From assembly GCA_015231825.1 (NCBI GenBank), contig JADGAV010000018.1, forward strand, positions 27,406-91,405: DNA of 64,000 nucleotides, given 5' to 3'. Positions 43,670 to 53,185 of this stretch are shown one piece after another. Below the pieces are notes generated by a model, which saw only the letters and a program-made list of their open reading frames with translations, was not told the origin of the DNA and did no database searches. This stretch comes from SAR324 cluster bacterium (GTDB lineage: Bacteria > SAR324 > NAC60-12). Numbering within the stretch: the first letter of the stretch is position 1; each line of letters starts with the position of its first letter. The translations under genes and the position numbers were made by a program.

Positions 43670-44644
43670 TTATTGAACAGGTTTTTTCGTCTCAGTTTCT
43701 GTCTTTGGTGAATTTTCGTCAATCTGTAATTTTTGCGGTTTGACCCATAAAGATATAATCGGCCATTGCTGAAGTGTTTCAATCCCCTGGGGAAGAACAG
43801 CTTCGGGTTGGACTTTATGACTTCCAGGCTCATAATTTGACAGATCGATGCTGCCGTATAGTTGGGAAGAATCTAGATCTTTTAAAATTTCTTCAGGCCC
43901 TTCCACATATAAGGTAAACGTTTTTGGATTGATCAGTGTGATGTAGGTCTGGTTTGTCAGGTAGATGGCGACATCCTCAAACTTTCGGGTGATGGGCAGA
44001 TTTGCAACTTTTATATGTGCAATATAGGCATCCACATCCTGATTGAGAAACTGCAATTTGGGATTGGGCAAATTCAAACGGACGATCATGGCGGCTGTTT
44101 GATTGATATTTTCCAAATCGATATCGCTTGTAAAAATCCAATCGACGGTTTCTAAAATCGTTTTGGGCCCTGTCAAACGAACAGTGTTCGGTTCAACATC
44201 GATCCCCTGAAGAATTTTTCCTGATTTCATCTGTCCCTGGAATCGAGGACGGATCGTCACCGTTTTTTCTGCGATTTCCTCTATGAACAGATCCACTTGT
44301 GACGGGTTTATCTGAACGATGGTAACGGTGTCGGGCGTGGGGATGTTTTGCTTCTTAAGTGTATATTGAAAGATTCCGGATTCAGCATTGGTCAGATCAA
44401 CAACGGCCTGCAGGCCGGCTGGATTGAAATCACTGCTGTGCCGGCGCGTGATTCGTCCTGAAACACTTATTACCGAAGGAAGGTCTGAGGTAATTTGCAT
44501 GTTCGGGGGAAGGTTTTTGAACACCAGAGGAACAAAAAAACTGATTTCTACGGATTCTGCACCTTGTTTTGCCAAATACCAGACAAACACTGCCAGAAAG
44601 AATGAAAGCAGTGAAAATGGTAAAAATTTTCTTATAAATAGCAC
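43670..44644 (-). CDS. ybbR: YbbR-domain protein (CdaR-like)
   Basis: 324 residues starting with GTG. N-terminal TM helix (LLSFFLAVFVWYLA) and a periplasmic part with three or four YbbR repeats of ~80 residues, each of which has the pattern of short beta strands ending in ...V.LTGP. In Gram-positive bacteria the YbbR protein (CdaR) binds the membrane diadenylate cyclase CdaA and tunes it. Here the cdaA gene is immediately upstream (69-bp gap), the same order as in many genomes. Stop is followed by the rng gene. Confidence 0.86.
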   Translation of the reverse strand: MLFIRKFLPFSLLSFFLAVFVWYLAKQGAESVEISFFVPLVFKNLPPNMQITSDLPSVISVSGRITRRHSSDFNPAGLQAVVDLTNAESGIFQYTLKKQNIPTPDTVTIVQINPSQVDLFIEEIAEKTVTIRPRFQGQMKSGKILQGIDVEPNTVRLTGPKTILETVDWIFTSDIDLENINQTAAMIVRLNLPNPKLQFLNQDVDAYIAHIKVANLPITRKFEDVAIYLTNQTYITLINPKTFTLYVEGPEEILKDLDSSQLYGSIDLSNYEPGSHKVQPEAVLPQGIETLQQWPIISLWVKPQKLQIDENSPKTETETKKPVQ

Positions 44645-44712
44645 GATTGTCCAGTGAGTGAGCAGTCAAAAAAGTGATCAACAAGCCAAGAGTTGCAGGA
44701 ATACTTCATTGT

Positions 44713-45555
44713 TTAAACTGCAGCGGTCACTTCCTTTTTATCGTCTTCATCAACGACTTCTGGCAGCGGATCCTCCCCCTTATCCTTTGGTAATTCCTGG
44801 GCTTTCACCTCCATTAATTCGAACAAAAGCTTCTTGATATTTGTATCGCTTGATGCCTGAATCAATTCGCCCTTATAACTCAGGCTGATTTCGCTTCGTT
44901 CTTCCGAAACAACTAGCACCACAGCATCCGTTTCCTCTGTAAGTCCCATTGCGGCGCGGTGCCTTGTACCGAAAATCGGACTGACTTCCGTATTGGTTGA
45001 AATGGGCAGGATGCAGCCTGCTGCTGCCAAACGCCCTTTTCGGTCGACAACGACTGCGCCGTCATGCAAAGGAGAGCTTGAACGAAATATACTCAGCAGG
45101 AGTTCTTTGCTGAGGACGGCATCAACAGCAGTGCCTTTTTCGATAAAATTGCGTAACCCCATTTCCCGTTCAAAAACAACCAGGGCCCCCATTCGTTCCT
45201 GAGCCATCAAATTTGCTCCCCGGATCACTTCATCTAAAACATCTTTCTTGTATTGGTTGCCGCCGATGAAAAATGTTATTAATCCGAATTGGGCCAAGAC
45301 ATTGCGGATCTCGGTATGAAAAAGAATGACAAGCACCAAAACCAGAGAATTGGCAAGATTATCCAAAAGCAGTCCAATGGCTTCCAGATGCAAGGTTTGG
45401 GAAATCAGATAAACAGCAAGAACCAGCGAAAATCCTGCTAAAATAGGAATCGTTCTCGTTCCTTTAACGAGCGTGAAAAGTCGGTAAAAAATAAAGGTCA
45501 ACAAAAGGATGTCAACAATGTCCTGCCATCCGATGTTTTGAATCATGCCTCCCAT
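44713..45555 (-). CDS. cdaA: membrane diadenylate cyclase CdaA (c-di-AMP synthase)
   Basis: 280 residues. Three N-terminal TM helices (about 14-32, 39-55, 62-85) precede the DAC domain with the signature LHDGAVVV (DGA motif) and GTRHRAAMG (RHR motif), plus VVLVVSEE. It makes c-di-AMP from two ATP, acting as regulator of K+ transport and cell-wall stress. The C-terminal ~25 residues form an acidic tail. ftsH is upstream on the same strand and ybbR downstream. folP, often in this cluster, is absent. Start uncertain between Met1 and Met4. Confidence 0.93.
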   Translation of the reverse strand: MGGMIQNIGWQDIVDILLLTFIFYRLFTLVKGTRTIPILAGFSLVLAVYLISQTLHLEAIGLLLDNLANSLVLVLVILFHTEIRNVLAQFGLITFFIGGNQYKKDVLDEVIRGANLMAQERMGALVVFEREMGLRNFIEKGTAVDAVLSKELLLSIFRSSSPLHDGAVVVDRKGRLAAAGCILPISTNTEVSPIFGTRHRAAMGLTEETDAVVLVVSEERSEISLSYKGELIQASSDTNIKKLLFELMEVKAQELPKDKGEDPLPEVVDEDDKKEVTAAV

Positions 45556-45759
45556 GAGCGGGTACTGCGATGCTGCGGTGAAAAAATCCAGGAACTACCT
45601 GAGAACGCGAACGAATAAATATCAAACCACAATAATGTTCTGCTGTTGAGGAGTGAAATTCACCATTGATGAGGGATTGATGCGGAGGGGTTTTCCTTCT
45701 TGATTGAATCAATTAGCTGATCATCGGCCAATTGAGAAAGGAAAAATTGACCTTCTAAT

Positions 45760-47565
45760 TCAATTGATCATCGGGGAAAATTTTTTGATAGCCTGTGCCA
45801 CTTCTTCTCCGTCAACGGTTTCTTTTTCAATCAATAATTTTGCCAAATACTCCAATGCCTGACGATGCATTTCCAATATTTCTTTGGCCCTCGTATAGCA
45901 GGTTGTGATCAATTCTTTCACTTCCAAATCTACGATCTGCGCGGTTTCATCACTCACCGATTTGTGCATCAGCAAATCACGTCCCAAAAAAGTTTGGTCT
46001 CCATTGTCTGCGCAGGCGAGAGGCCCCAATTTTTCATTCATACCCCATTGGCATATCATTTTACGCGCGAGATCAGTCGCTTTCCTCAGATCATCGCTGG
46101 CTCCAGTAGTGAATCGATTGAATATGAGATGCTCGGCTGCTCGACCTCCCATGGTCATGGCAATGTGTCCCAGCAGTCCTTTTTTTGTGTAGCTGTGCCG
46201 ATCTTCCAGGGGCAGCAATTGTGTCAAACCGAGAGCTCTTCCCCGGGGAATAATCGTAACCTTGTGCACAGGGTCGACTTCTGGAATACTGGCGGCAATT
46301 AAGGCATGACCTGCTTCGTGGTAAGCGGTGGTTTCTTTTTCTTCATCTGAGATCAGTAAACTTTTTCGCTCAGTTCCCATCAGCACTTTGTCTTTAGCGT
46401 ATTCAAAGTCGCTCAATTCGACAACGGATTTATCTTTCCGAGCAGCCCACAATGCTGCTTCATTGGCAAGATTTGCCAAATCGGCTCCGGTGAATCCAGG
46501 TGTACCTCGGGCAATCACGCGGAGATCGACTTCTTCTCCCAATTGAATAGGTTGTGTGTGGACCTTCAAAATTGCTTCTCTTCCGTTTATGTCAGGAAGA
46601 GGGACATTGATGTGACGATCAAATCTCCCTGGGCGAAGGAGTGCGGGATCCAGGACGTCCGGACGGTTGGTTGCTGCGACAATGATCACACCATTGTTCG
46701 TGTCAAAGCCATCCATTTCCACAAGCAATTGATTTAGAGTTTGTTCACGTTCGTCATTTCCTCCCCCCAACCCTGCTCCTCGACTGCGTCCCACAGCGTC
46801 AATCTCATCGATAAAAATGATGCATGGTGCGGCTTTTTTTCCTTGTTCAAATAAGTCGCGAACACGGCTGGCCCCCACTCCAACAAACATTTCTACAAAA
46901 TCAGAACCGCTGATGCTAAAAAAAGGTACTTCTGCTTCCCCGGCAATTGCCTTGGCCAGTAAGGTTTTTCCAGTCCCGGGATTCCCAACCAGAAGCACGC
47001 CTCTGGGAATTTCACCCCCTAATTTTTCGAATTTCTGCGGATCCGACAAGAACTCAACAATTTCGCTGAGCTCTTCCCGGGCTTCATCAATTCCAGCAAC
47101 GTCTTTGAACGTGATCTCGTTTTCGTGACCTTCGGTTGTCCTGGCTCGTATTTTTCCAAATCCTAATGTTTTATTGCTTCCACCTTGAAGCTGTCTCATA
47201 AAAATGATCCAAATTCCGATGATGAGCAGCATCGGCAGCCAGCTATTCAGAATAGCAAAGAAAATATTGCCTTTTGCAGGCGATTCCACAGTGATCCCAA
47301 TTCCGTGTTTTTCAAGAAAATCGATCAATTGAGGATACTCCGGAACTGTGGTTTGGAAAGTTCCGGACTCCTGATTGATTCCGTGAATTTCATCACCACG
47401 GATGATGACTTCATTGATGTTTCCTTTTTCGACTTGATTTAAAAAATCTGAAAAAGTAATCGCGCGATCCACCGCTGATTGATTGCCCATGAAGTTGAAC
47501 AGCACCACAATCACAAAACCTATAACCAGCCAGATGCCGATATTTTTAAAAAATGAATTCACCAT
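45760..47565 (-). CDS. ftsH: ATP-dependent zinc metalloprotease FtsH
   Basis: 601 residues. TM1 (~8-26) and TM2 (~105-127) bracket a short periplasmic region. The AAA domain includes Walker [13 protein letters not shown], Walker [16 protein letters not shown] motif [20 protein letters not shown], and the protease domain [10 protein letters not shown] (HExxH). Membrane-anchored protease that degrades LpxC, SecY and misfolded proteins. Slightly shorter than E. coli's 644, mostly at the C-terminal tail. AGAGGT precedes ATG. First gene of the ftsH-cdaA-ybbR-rng-rluD run. Confidence 0.96.
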   Translation of the reverse strand: MVNSFFKNIGIWLVIGFVIVVLFNFMGNQSAVDRAITFSDFLNQVEKGNINEVIIRGDEIHGINQESGTFQTTVPEYPQLIDFLEKHGIGITVESPAKGNIFFAILNSWLPMLLIIGIWIIFMRQLQGGSNKTLGFGKIRARTTEGHENEITFKDVAGIDEAREELSEIVEFLSDPQKFEKLGGEIPRGVLLVGNPGTGKTLLAKAIAGEAEVPFFSISGSDFVEMFVGVGASRVRDLFEQGKKAAPCIIFIDEIDAVGRSRGAGLGGGNDEREQTLNQLLVEMDGFDTNNGVIIVAATNRPDVLDPALLRPGRFDRHINVPLPDINGREAILKVHTQPIQLGEEVDLRVIARGTPGFTGADLANLANEAALWAARKDKSVVELSDFEYAKDKVLMGTERKSLLISDEEKETTAYHEAGHALIAASIPEVDPVHKVTIIPRGRALGLTQLLPLEDRHSYTKKGLLGHIAMTMGGRAAEHLIFNRFTTGASDDLRKATDLARKMICQWGMNEKLGPLACADNGDQTFLGRDLLMHKSVSDETAQIVDLEVKELITTCYTRAKEILEMHRQALEYLAKLLIEKETVDGEEVAQAIKKFSPMIN

Positions 47566-47738
47566 TTACCTCTTGTTGGAATGAAGATATGATCTGAGAA
47601 TACAAAATTTGACGACGCATGAATTATTTTTTGCAGGTATTTTTCCCAAAATCGTAAAGTAATATAGTATGAATTCTGTTTTTACACAAGACTACCCCTT
47701 TCCTGGAAGGAGCAATTTGTAATTTTATTTTGTTGCTA

Positions 47739-49604
47739 ATGAATAATTTTCTTCCTATTGCCGAAAAACTTGCTCACCTCCCCGATTCACCAGGTGTTTA
47801 CCAGTATCTAAATCACAAAGGAGAGATTCTTTACATCGGGAAGGCCAAATCGTTGAAAAAGCGTGTAACCTCCTATTTCCAGCCTTCAGCAGATCACACC
47901 CTGCGGATTGCTTTGATGGTCTCTCTTGTTCACGATTTGCAAACGATCATCACCAATACGGAGTCCGAAGCACTGATTTTAGAGTCCCAGCTGATAAAGG
48001 CTCATCAACCACGTTACAATGTGGAACAAAAAGATGACAAGTCTTACCCCTATTTCAAACTGACGACTCAAGAAATGTATCCTCGTCTGGTCCTGGTCCG
48101 AGAAAAGTTTGTCAGGCAGAACGAATATTATGGTCCTTACACCTCGGTTCGCAATGCCCGGCAGGTATTGCGGCTGATCAACAAGCTGTTTTTGCTCCGC
48201 ACCAGTCGTATGGATCTGGACGGAAGCAGAACCTATCGTCCCTGTCTCAATTTTCAGTTGAAACGCTGCCTAGCACCCTGTCGAGGTAACGTCCCTGTGG
48301 AACAGTATGCAGAAGAAATACAGCAGGTCCGGATGTTTTTACAGGGAAAATACAGGGAATTGATTGCAAAGCTGCAAAAACGGATGTACGACGCATCTGA
48401 ATCACTGGATTATGAGCGTGCGGCCAAGTTGCGGGACCAGATCCATGCCACACGCAATACTTTTGAGAAACAGCAGTTCTTCTCTCCTGCAGCAGAAAAC
48501 ATTGATGTTTTTGCTCTTTACCGAGACGTTGACAAAGCGGGAGTTCAAGTTTTGTTTATTCGTTTCGGGAGACTTCTGGCTACCGATTTTTTCTTTTTTG
48601 AAGAGGCGGAACAAGCCACCAATGACAATCTGATGGGGCAGGTACTTCACCGGATTTACATGGGAGAAAATTTTGCGATTCCCCGTAAAATCTATTTGCC
48701 CTTTCCTTATTCAGACCAGGAGGCATTGGCCAGGACCTTGAGCGAAAAACTAAAGCGGCAGGTTTCCATTTTGGTTCCCAAAAGAGGTCAAAAAAGAAAA
48801 GCAGTGGAAATGGCCTATCAAAATGCGGTTACGCAGTTGGATGAAAAGAAAAGGCAACTTAGCCAAAACGAAGAAGTTCTGCAAAAAACGAAGGACTTGC
48901 TCCATTTAAAAAACCTGCCTGTTGTCATCGAAGCGTTTGATATTTCAAATATTTCAGGAACCCTCACAGTGGCGTCCATGGTGGTTTGGAAAAATGGCAA
49001 AGCGGATAAAGACAAGTACCGAAAATATAAAATTCAAAGTGTTGAAGGACCTGACGATTTTGCCAGCATGAAAGAGGTACTGACAAGGCGCTACCAGCGA
49101 AGCAGCAGCGGAGAAATTCCCTGGCCTGATTTGATATTAATTGATGGAGGAAAAGGTCAACTGAATATGGCTATTCAAGTTTTATCAAAATTGAATCTTG
49201 TATTTGATCAAGTGGACGTGATTGGTTTAGCCAAAGGCCGAAGCGAAAAAAGAAGAGGGATACAACGGGATCATGAAGAGGATTTTGAGTATGTCGTCAA
49301 ACCCAATCAGAAAAATGAAATTCGGCTCAACCGCCATTCCGCTGTGCTCCATCTGCTGCAAAATATTCGAGATGAATCCCATCGTTTCGCCATTACATTC
49401 CACCGTAGTCTGCGGCGCAAGTCAACTTTGCACTCGGTTTTGGATGAAATCGATGGAGTCGGGAAACATCGAAAAAAAGTTCTCTTGAAACACTTCGGCA
49501 GTTTAAAAAAAATCAGGAGCGCGTCGCTGGAAGAATTGCAGAATGTTCCCGGTATTTCAGAAGCTCTCGCTCTTAAAATCACCGGTTTTCTCAAGCAGAA
49601 ATAG
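47739..49604 (+). CDS. uvrC: UvrC excinuclease subunit
   Basis: 621 residues from ATG 47739. A TTG nine bases earlier is also possible. The GIY-YIG domain (PGVYQYLNHKGEILYIGKAK) at residues ~20-40 makes the 3' incision, followed by the UVR motif (~205-235, YERAAKLRDQI), the RNase H-like 5' nuclease domain (IEAFDISNISGT, LILIDGGKGQLNMA) and a C-terminal tandem helix-hairpin-helix (IDGVGKHRKKVLLKHFG, NVPGISEALA). All parts of the nucleotide excision nuclease are present. Divergent from ftsH. The ribosome site is weak: AAGGAG is about 27 nt away. Confidence 0.95.
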   Translation: MNNFLPIAEKLAHLPDSPGVYQYLNHKGEILYIGKAKSLKKRVTSYFQPSADHTLRIALMVSLVHDLQTIITNTESEALILESQLIKAHQPRYNVEQKDDKSYPYFKLTTQEMYPRLVLVREKFVRQNEYYGPYTSVRNARQVLRLINKLFLLRTSRMDLDGSRTYRPCLNFQLKRCLAPCRGNVPVEQYAEEIQQVRMFLQGKYRELIAKLQKRMYDASESLDYERAAKLRDQIHATRNTFEKQQFFSPAAENIDVFALYRDVDKAGVQVLFIRFGRLLATDFFFFEEAEQATNDNLMGQVLHRIYMGENFAIPRKIYLPFPYSDQEALARTLSEKLKRQVSILVPKRGQKRKAVEMAYQNAVTQLDEKKRQLSQNEEVLQKTKDLLHLKNLPVVIEAFDISNISGTLTVASMVVWKNGKADKDKYRKYKIQSVEGPDDFASMKEVLTRRYQRSSSGEIPWPDLILIDGGKGQLNMAIQVLSKLNLVFDQVDVIGLAKGRSEKRRGIQRDHEEDFEYVVKPNQKNEIRLNRHSAVLHLLQNIRDESHRFAITFHRSLRRKSTLHSVLDEIDGVGKHRKKVLLKHFGSLKKIRSASLEELQNVPGISEALALKITGFLKQK

Positions 49605-49988
49605 ATTCTGCTGATAATTTCTGCAAACCTGGGCGTCCCCCTTAATTTTCAGTAAATACTCCTACTCCTACTCATACTCCTATTCATACTCCTGCTCTTA
49701 ATCATAATCCTCACTATACCCGATTGCGTTGAAGAGTATGACTAAAACGACAAACGAAAAAACATAATCAGGTTTAAAAGCAAAGTGTCACATTAGTAAA
49801 AAAAGTTATATTCTCGGTTCTGTAGAGGGAGGTTATGATAGACTTCACATAATAATTACTTAATCAATCAAAACAACTTTGACTATGAAAACCGGAGAAA
49901 ACATTATTCAGTTCGCCAGTATTTTCAAAAGAACAAAAAAAAGAACAAGCCTTTAACAACAATAAACAACTGGAATCTATCTGGAAGA
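49605..49988. other. 384-bp AT-rich gap with a degenerate hexamer repeat
   Basis: Contains the 9-unit hexanucleotide repeat at 49658-49711 and, before it, a GTCCCCCTTAATTTT stretch that resembles one arm of the GGGGAC palindrome family. No gene supported. A 23-codon ATG frame at 49884 has no ribosome site. The gap separates housekeeping genes from the catabolic island. Confidence 0.5.
49658..49711. repeat. degenerate ACTCCT/ACTCAT hexanucleotide tandem repeat
   Basis: Nine hexamers in register: ACTCCT four times, ACTCAT once, and variants ATTCAT, GCTCTT, AATCAT, AATCCT. Progressive decay toward the right. Not CRISPR: no spacers. Confidence 0.8.
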
Positions 49989-50708
49989 TCATGAATGGCG
50001 GGCACCAGAAAGTTCTGTCAAAAGACGTGTCCGGCCGTTTTCGAGGTGTCGGCGGGCGGCCTGGGCCGCTGCATCCGGATCCATTCTCTGGATGGCTTCG
50101 ACGATGGCGAGATGTTCGCGGTAGCGGTATTCAGGCCATTCCAATGGCGATGGGTTGGTGGCTCTCACAAGAGTTGACATCCAGTTGCGAATATGTTCGC
50201 CAAGGGAACGTTGAGCATTCACAAGAATCGAATTTTGAGTTGCTTTCGCGATGGAGAGATGGAATTCGAAATCAAGATCAATGGCTCGATCACCGACCTT
50301 TGCCAAATTGATCAATTTCAGATGGAGGTCGCGAATCTTCTCAAGATCGTCTGCTGTGCACCGTTCGGCGGCAAGGCGTGCAGCCTCCTGCTCGATAGCT
50401 ATTCTGAGGTCCTGCCAGGCAATCAAATCTTCGACTCCTTCGATTGGGGAAAAATGAAGTTGGCTGATTGTCAGGAGTTTCGAAACAAAGGTACCTCGTC
50501 CCTGTTCGGCGCGCACGAGGCCTTCAGCAGCCAACTTTGAAACCGCTTCCCGCACGACGGGTCTCGATACTCCAAGTTTCGTTGCAAGGGCATTTTCGGA
50601 TGGCAATCGGCTGCCCTGACCATACTCACCCACCTTGATTGCATCAAGAAGAAAACGATAAACCTCTTCGGTACGACTCCCTCGTTCGCCTCTTTTTGCA
50701 GATGACAT
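49989..50708 (-). CDS. FadR-subfamily (GntR) transcriptional regulator
   Basis: 239 residues. N-terminal winged helix (~15-80) with SRLPSENALATKLGVSRPVVREAVSKL, then an FCD ligand domain of six helices with conserved Asp/His (DLDFEFHLSIAKAT, YRYREHLAIVEAI), which usually binds a metal and an organic-acid effector. It is transcribed away from the transporter operon and shares its 222-bp regulatory region, so it almost certainly controls that operon. Multiple CTTACAA sites there fit FadR-type operators (TNGTnnnACNA). Probably a repressor released by a pathway intermediate. Confidence 0.9.
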   Translation of the reverse strand: MSSAKRGERGSRTEEVYRFLLDAIKVGEYGQGSRLPSENALATKLGVSRPVVREAVSKLAAEGLVRAEQGRGTFVSKLLTISQLHFSPIEGVEDLIAWQDLRIAIEQEAARLAAERCTADDLEKIRDLHLKLINLAKVGDRAIDLDFEFHLSIAKATQNSILVNAQRSLGEHIRNWMSTLVRATNPSPLEWPEYRYREHLAIVEAIQRMDPDAAAQAARRHLENGRTRLLTELSGARHS

Positions 50709-50754
50709 GGCTCTCTTTAAAATTTCGAATCCGTTTCTTTAACAGTAGATTAAT

Positions 50755-50909
50755 TTGTAAGATGAAAGCTGATATATTTCAAAATATGTATGACAAGTCA
50801 AGAGCAATTATTTACTTGACATCCTAATTTTAAAATGGGATTAGAAGTTTGTAATGTCTTACAACATTTGATTTTGTTAGATATTTGTCTTACAACTTAA
50901 TTCTTACAA
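50755..50909. promoter_or_regulatory. cluster of CTTACAA operators for the GntR regulator
   Basis: CTTACAA occurs at 50755-50761 (minus) and at 50858-50864, 50889-50895 and 50903-50909 (plus). TTGTAA-TGTC-TTACAA (50849-50864) is a full 16-bp palindrome, TTGTCTTACAA (50885-50895) fits TNGTnnnACNA, and TGTCTTACAAC is repeated at exactly 31 bp spacing (50855 and 50886), about three helical turns. Confidence 0.62.
50816..50844 (+). promoter_or_regulatory. candidate promoter of the transporter operon
   Basis: TTGACA (50816-50821), 17-bp spacer, GATTAG (50839-50844). The operator palindrome at 50849 begins five bases after the -10 box, where bound repressor would block transcription. Confidence 0.42.
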
Positions 50910-50930
50910 TTTGAGAGGAAGGGTGGAATT

Positions 50931-52223
50931 ATGAGAGAAAAATCAAGAAATATTTTCAGCGCGTTAGCCAAAGTTGTTACAGTTGGGGCATTGGTGGTTT
51001 CGATGGCGACTATAGGAAATGCTCAAGAATTGACGATTATCGGTCATAAAGTTCACGAGAGGGTCAGCACGGGCAAAGCCGGCGGCGATTTTGCCGGAGA
51101 ATGGGCCGCTGCGAAAAATACGAAGATCAATTGGCTAACTTTTAACGTACAAGCCGTTCATGAACGACTCTTTCGGGAGGCCAGCCTCGGGTCGACAACT
51201 ATCGATGTCGGCTTCGCCGCGAACCGATATTACAAACCGCAATTCCCGGAAATGTTTCAGGCTTTGGACGATTATCTTGCGAGTGCTCCGATTAAGGACT
51301 TCGATGAGTTGCCAAAGGGAATGCTTGGAGCCTTGACCTATGGTGGAAAACTCTATGGTATTCCCTTTCGACACGCTACAGCAGCTTTGCATGTTAACAC
51401 AGCGATCCTTAAAGAAAAGGGTGTGGCTGTCCCAAAAACGTTTGAAGAACTTCTGTCTGCAGCCCGCAAGTTGACCTTCACACGAAGCAACGGAACAAAA
51501 GTACATGGTCTGCTGCTGGACTATCGCAGCCCGGCAATTCTCACTGACTTCGCACGTGCGATGAACAATGGCGATTTTCTGACACCAGATTTCGAGCTGA
51601 AGGCGAATAGTCCCGATATGATTGGGGCTGTTGAAGAAGTTGTCAAACTTTTTAAAGAAGGAGTCCTTCCCGAAGCTTTCCTTAATTTCAAGACGGAGGA
51701 TGTCATCACATACATGCAGCAGGAGCGCGCTGCCATGGCAATTTCTCCATTTGGTCGCTACCGAAACTTCAACGACGCCAAAAAAAGCAAAGCAGCAGGC
51801 AAAATTATTTCGATTGCCGTTCCCAAATCGGAAAAATTAGAGGGATTCAATGTGGCACCTATTCGGACTGAGTTTTGGGCTATGCTGATCCCGAAAAACA
51901 GTGATAACAAGGATTTGGCATGGGATTATATCCGTAATAGCGTTTCGCCGGAAAATACCATTCGTGCTGCAGTAAACGGCAACGGTCCGATTCGTCCCTC
52001 TGCCTATGCCGACCAGCGGGTAAAAGATCTTGTTCCTTACGCGTCTGACGAGCAGGCTGCTTTGAGCGTAGCACGGCCACCACTGCCTGGGTTTACTAAT
52101 TCGGCACGAGTCGAAGATATCTTTATCGAGGAAGTTGAAAGTGCTTTGCTTGGTTTGAAAACCACCAGGGAAGCCCTGGATTCAGTGCAAGCGAGAAGTT
52201 TACCCTTGTTGCCGTCTAAATGA
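50931..52223 (+). CDS. ABC sugar-type solute-binding protein
   Basis: 430 residues. Sec signal MREKSRNIFSALAKVVTVGALVVSMATIGNAQ with basic N-terminus, hydrophobic core and a likely NAQ cleavage site near residue 32. There is no lipobox Cys, so it is soluble and periplasmic. The mature protein has the family-1 extracellular binding fold, with ALTYGGKLYGIPFRHATAALHVNTAIL typical of the class that recognises sugars and polyols. RBS GAGAGGAAGG. First gene after the operators, followed by the permeases. Ligand not inferred from sequence; the sulfatase and oxidoreductase genes suggest a sulfated or oxidised sugar. Confidence 0.92.
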   Translation: MREKSRNIFSALAKVVTVGALVVSMATIGNAQELTIIGHKVHERVSTGKAGGDFAGEWAAAKNTKINWLTFNVQAVHERLFREASLGSTTIDVGFAANRYYKPQFPEMFQALDDYLASAPIKDFDELPKGMLGALTYGGKLYGIPFRHATAALHVNTAILKEKGVAVPKTFEELLSAARKLTFTRSNGTKVHGLLLDYRSPAILTDFARAMNNGDFLTPDFELKANSPDMIGAVEEVVKLFKEGVLPEAFLNFKTEDVITYMQQERAAMAISPFGRYRNFNDAKKSKAAGKIISIAVPKSEKLEGFNVAPIRTEFWAMLIPKNSDNKDLAWDYIRNSVSPENTIRAAVNGNGPIRPSAYADQRVKDLVPYASDEQAALSVARPPLPGFTNSARVEDIFIEEVESALLGLKTTREALDSVQARSLPLLPSK

Positions 52224-52312
52224 TCAGGAAACTTTTTCCTGTACCGAAGAACGAGCCCCGGATTTGATCTTGAAAGTTTTGCCCGGGGCAATCCCTCCTG
52301 AAAGCTCAGGCT

Positions 52313-53185
52313 ATGTTTGATGATCGAAAATGGCTGTCGTTGTTTCTGATTTCGCCGGTAAATACACTCCTTATACTTTTAATTGCCGGTCCGTCGATCT
52401 ATATCGTCTGGCTGTCATTGCATCAGTCGACTTTCGGTGCCGATTCAGTCTTCATCGGTTTTGATAATTATGTCAGATTATTCAGCGATTCAATTTTCTG
52501 GCGTGCGACATTCAACACTTTTATTGTGGTCAATGTCATTGTCTATGCAGAGTTGGCCCTTGCGTTGATGTTGGCTTTGGCGCTCAACACAAACTTTTGG
52601 GGTAAGGGACTCGTCTTCTCAATCCTGATCGCCCCCTATGCAGTCAGTCAGGTGAGCGCCGTGGTGATGTGGCGCTATCTATTGGAACCGGACATCGGCA
52701 TGTTTAATCTCCTGCTCCAGAATTTTGTGGGCGCGCAGTTGAACTGGATAAGAAACCCTGTACACGGACTGTCATTGATTTCGATTCTGTCGATATGGAT
52801 CCATCTTCCGTTTACACTGATCATCCTTTATTCGGCCATATCAACAGTCCCGTTAGATTTGAAAGACGCAGCCCGTGTTGAAGGTGCATCTGAATGGCAG
52901 GTGTTCCGGAAAGTGACTATGCGTTTCATTGCACCCGCTGTATTGGTCGCCATGATGTTCCGTTATATTTTTGCGACGCGCCTTTTCGCGGAGGTCTGGC
53001 TGCTCAATGAAGGCGGACCTGCGCGTTTGACGGAAGTGCTGGGCACTTATTTGTTCCGTGCCGCATTCCGCTATCACGATTTTGGCGCTGCGGCGGCTAC
53101 GGGACTGGCGATGCAGCTGCTTGCCTTGCTGGTCGCCTCGTTTTATTTGTACAAACTGTATAAAAGGATGCAGTCCGATGGATGA
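52313..53185 (+). CDS. ABC sugar permease, MalF type
   Basis: 290 residues with six predicted TM helices. The EAA loop reads DLKDAARVEGASEWQVFRKVTMRF, with EAA-Gly positions where the ATPase binds. 89 bp after the binding protein and overlapped by 8 bp by the MalG-type permease. Inner membrane, partner of the next two genes. Confidence 0.92.
   Translation: MFDDRKWLSLFLISPVNTLLILLIAGPSIYIVWLSLHQSTFGADSVFIGFDNYVRLFSDSIFWRATFNTFIVVNVIVYAELALALMLALALNTNFWGKGLVFSILIAPYAVSQVSAVVMWRYLLEPDIGMFNLLLQNFVGAQLNWIRNPVHGLSLISILSIWIHLPFTLIILYSAISTVPLDLKDAARVEGASEWQVFRKVTMRFIAPAVLVAMMFRYIFATRLFAEVWLLNEGGPARLTEVLGTYLFRAAFRYHDFGAAAATGLAMQLLALLVASFYLYKLYKRMQSDG

Noticed and set aside
43569..43833. 88-residue N-terminal extension of RNase G
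   Set aside because: It lies inside the ybbR reading region and has no conservation or ribosome site. RNase G normally begins at the later ATG.
45512..45712. 66-codon frame between ftsH and cdaA as a folP remnant
   Set aside because: No dihydropteroate synthase motif in its translation. It overlaps the cdaA start and seems a shadow.
49658..49711. CRISPR array
   Set aside because: Units are 6 bp, directly tandem, with no spacers.
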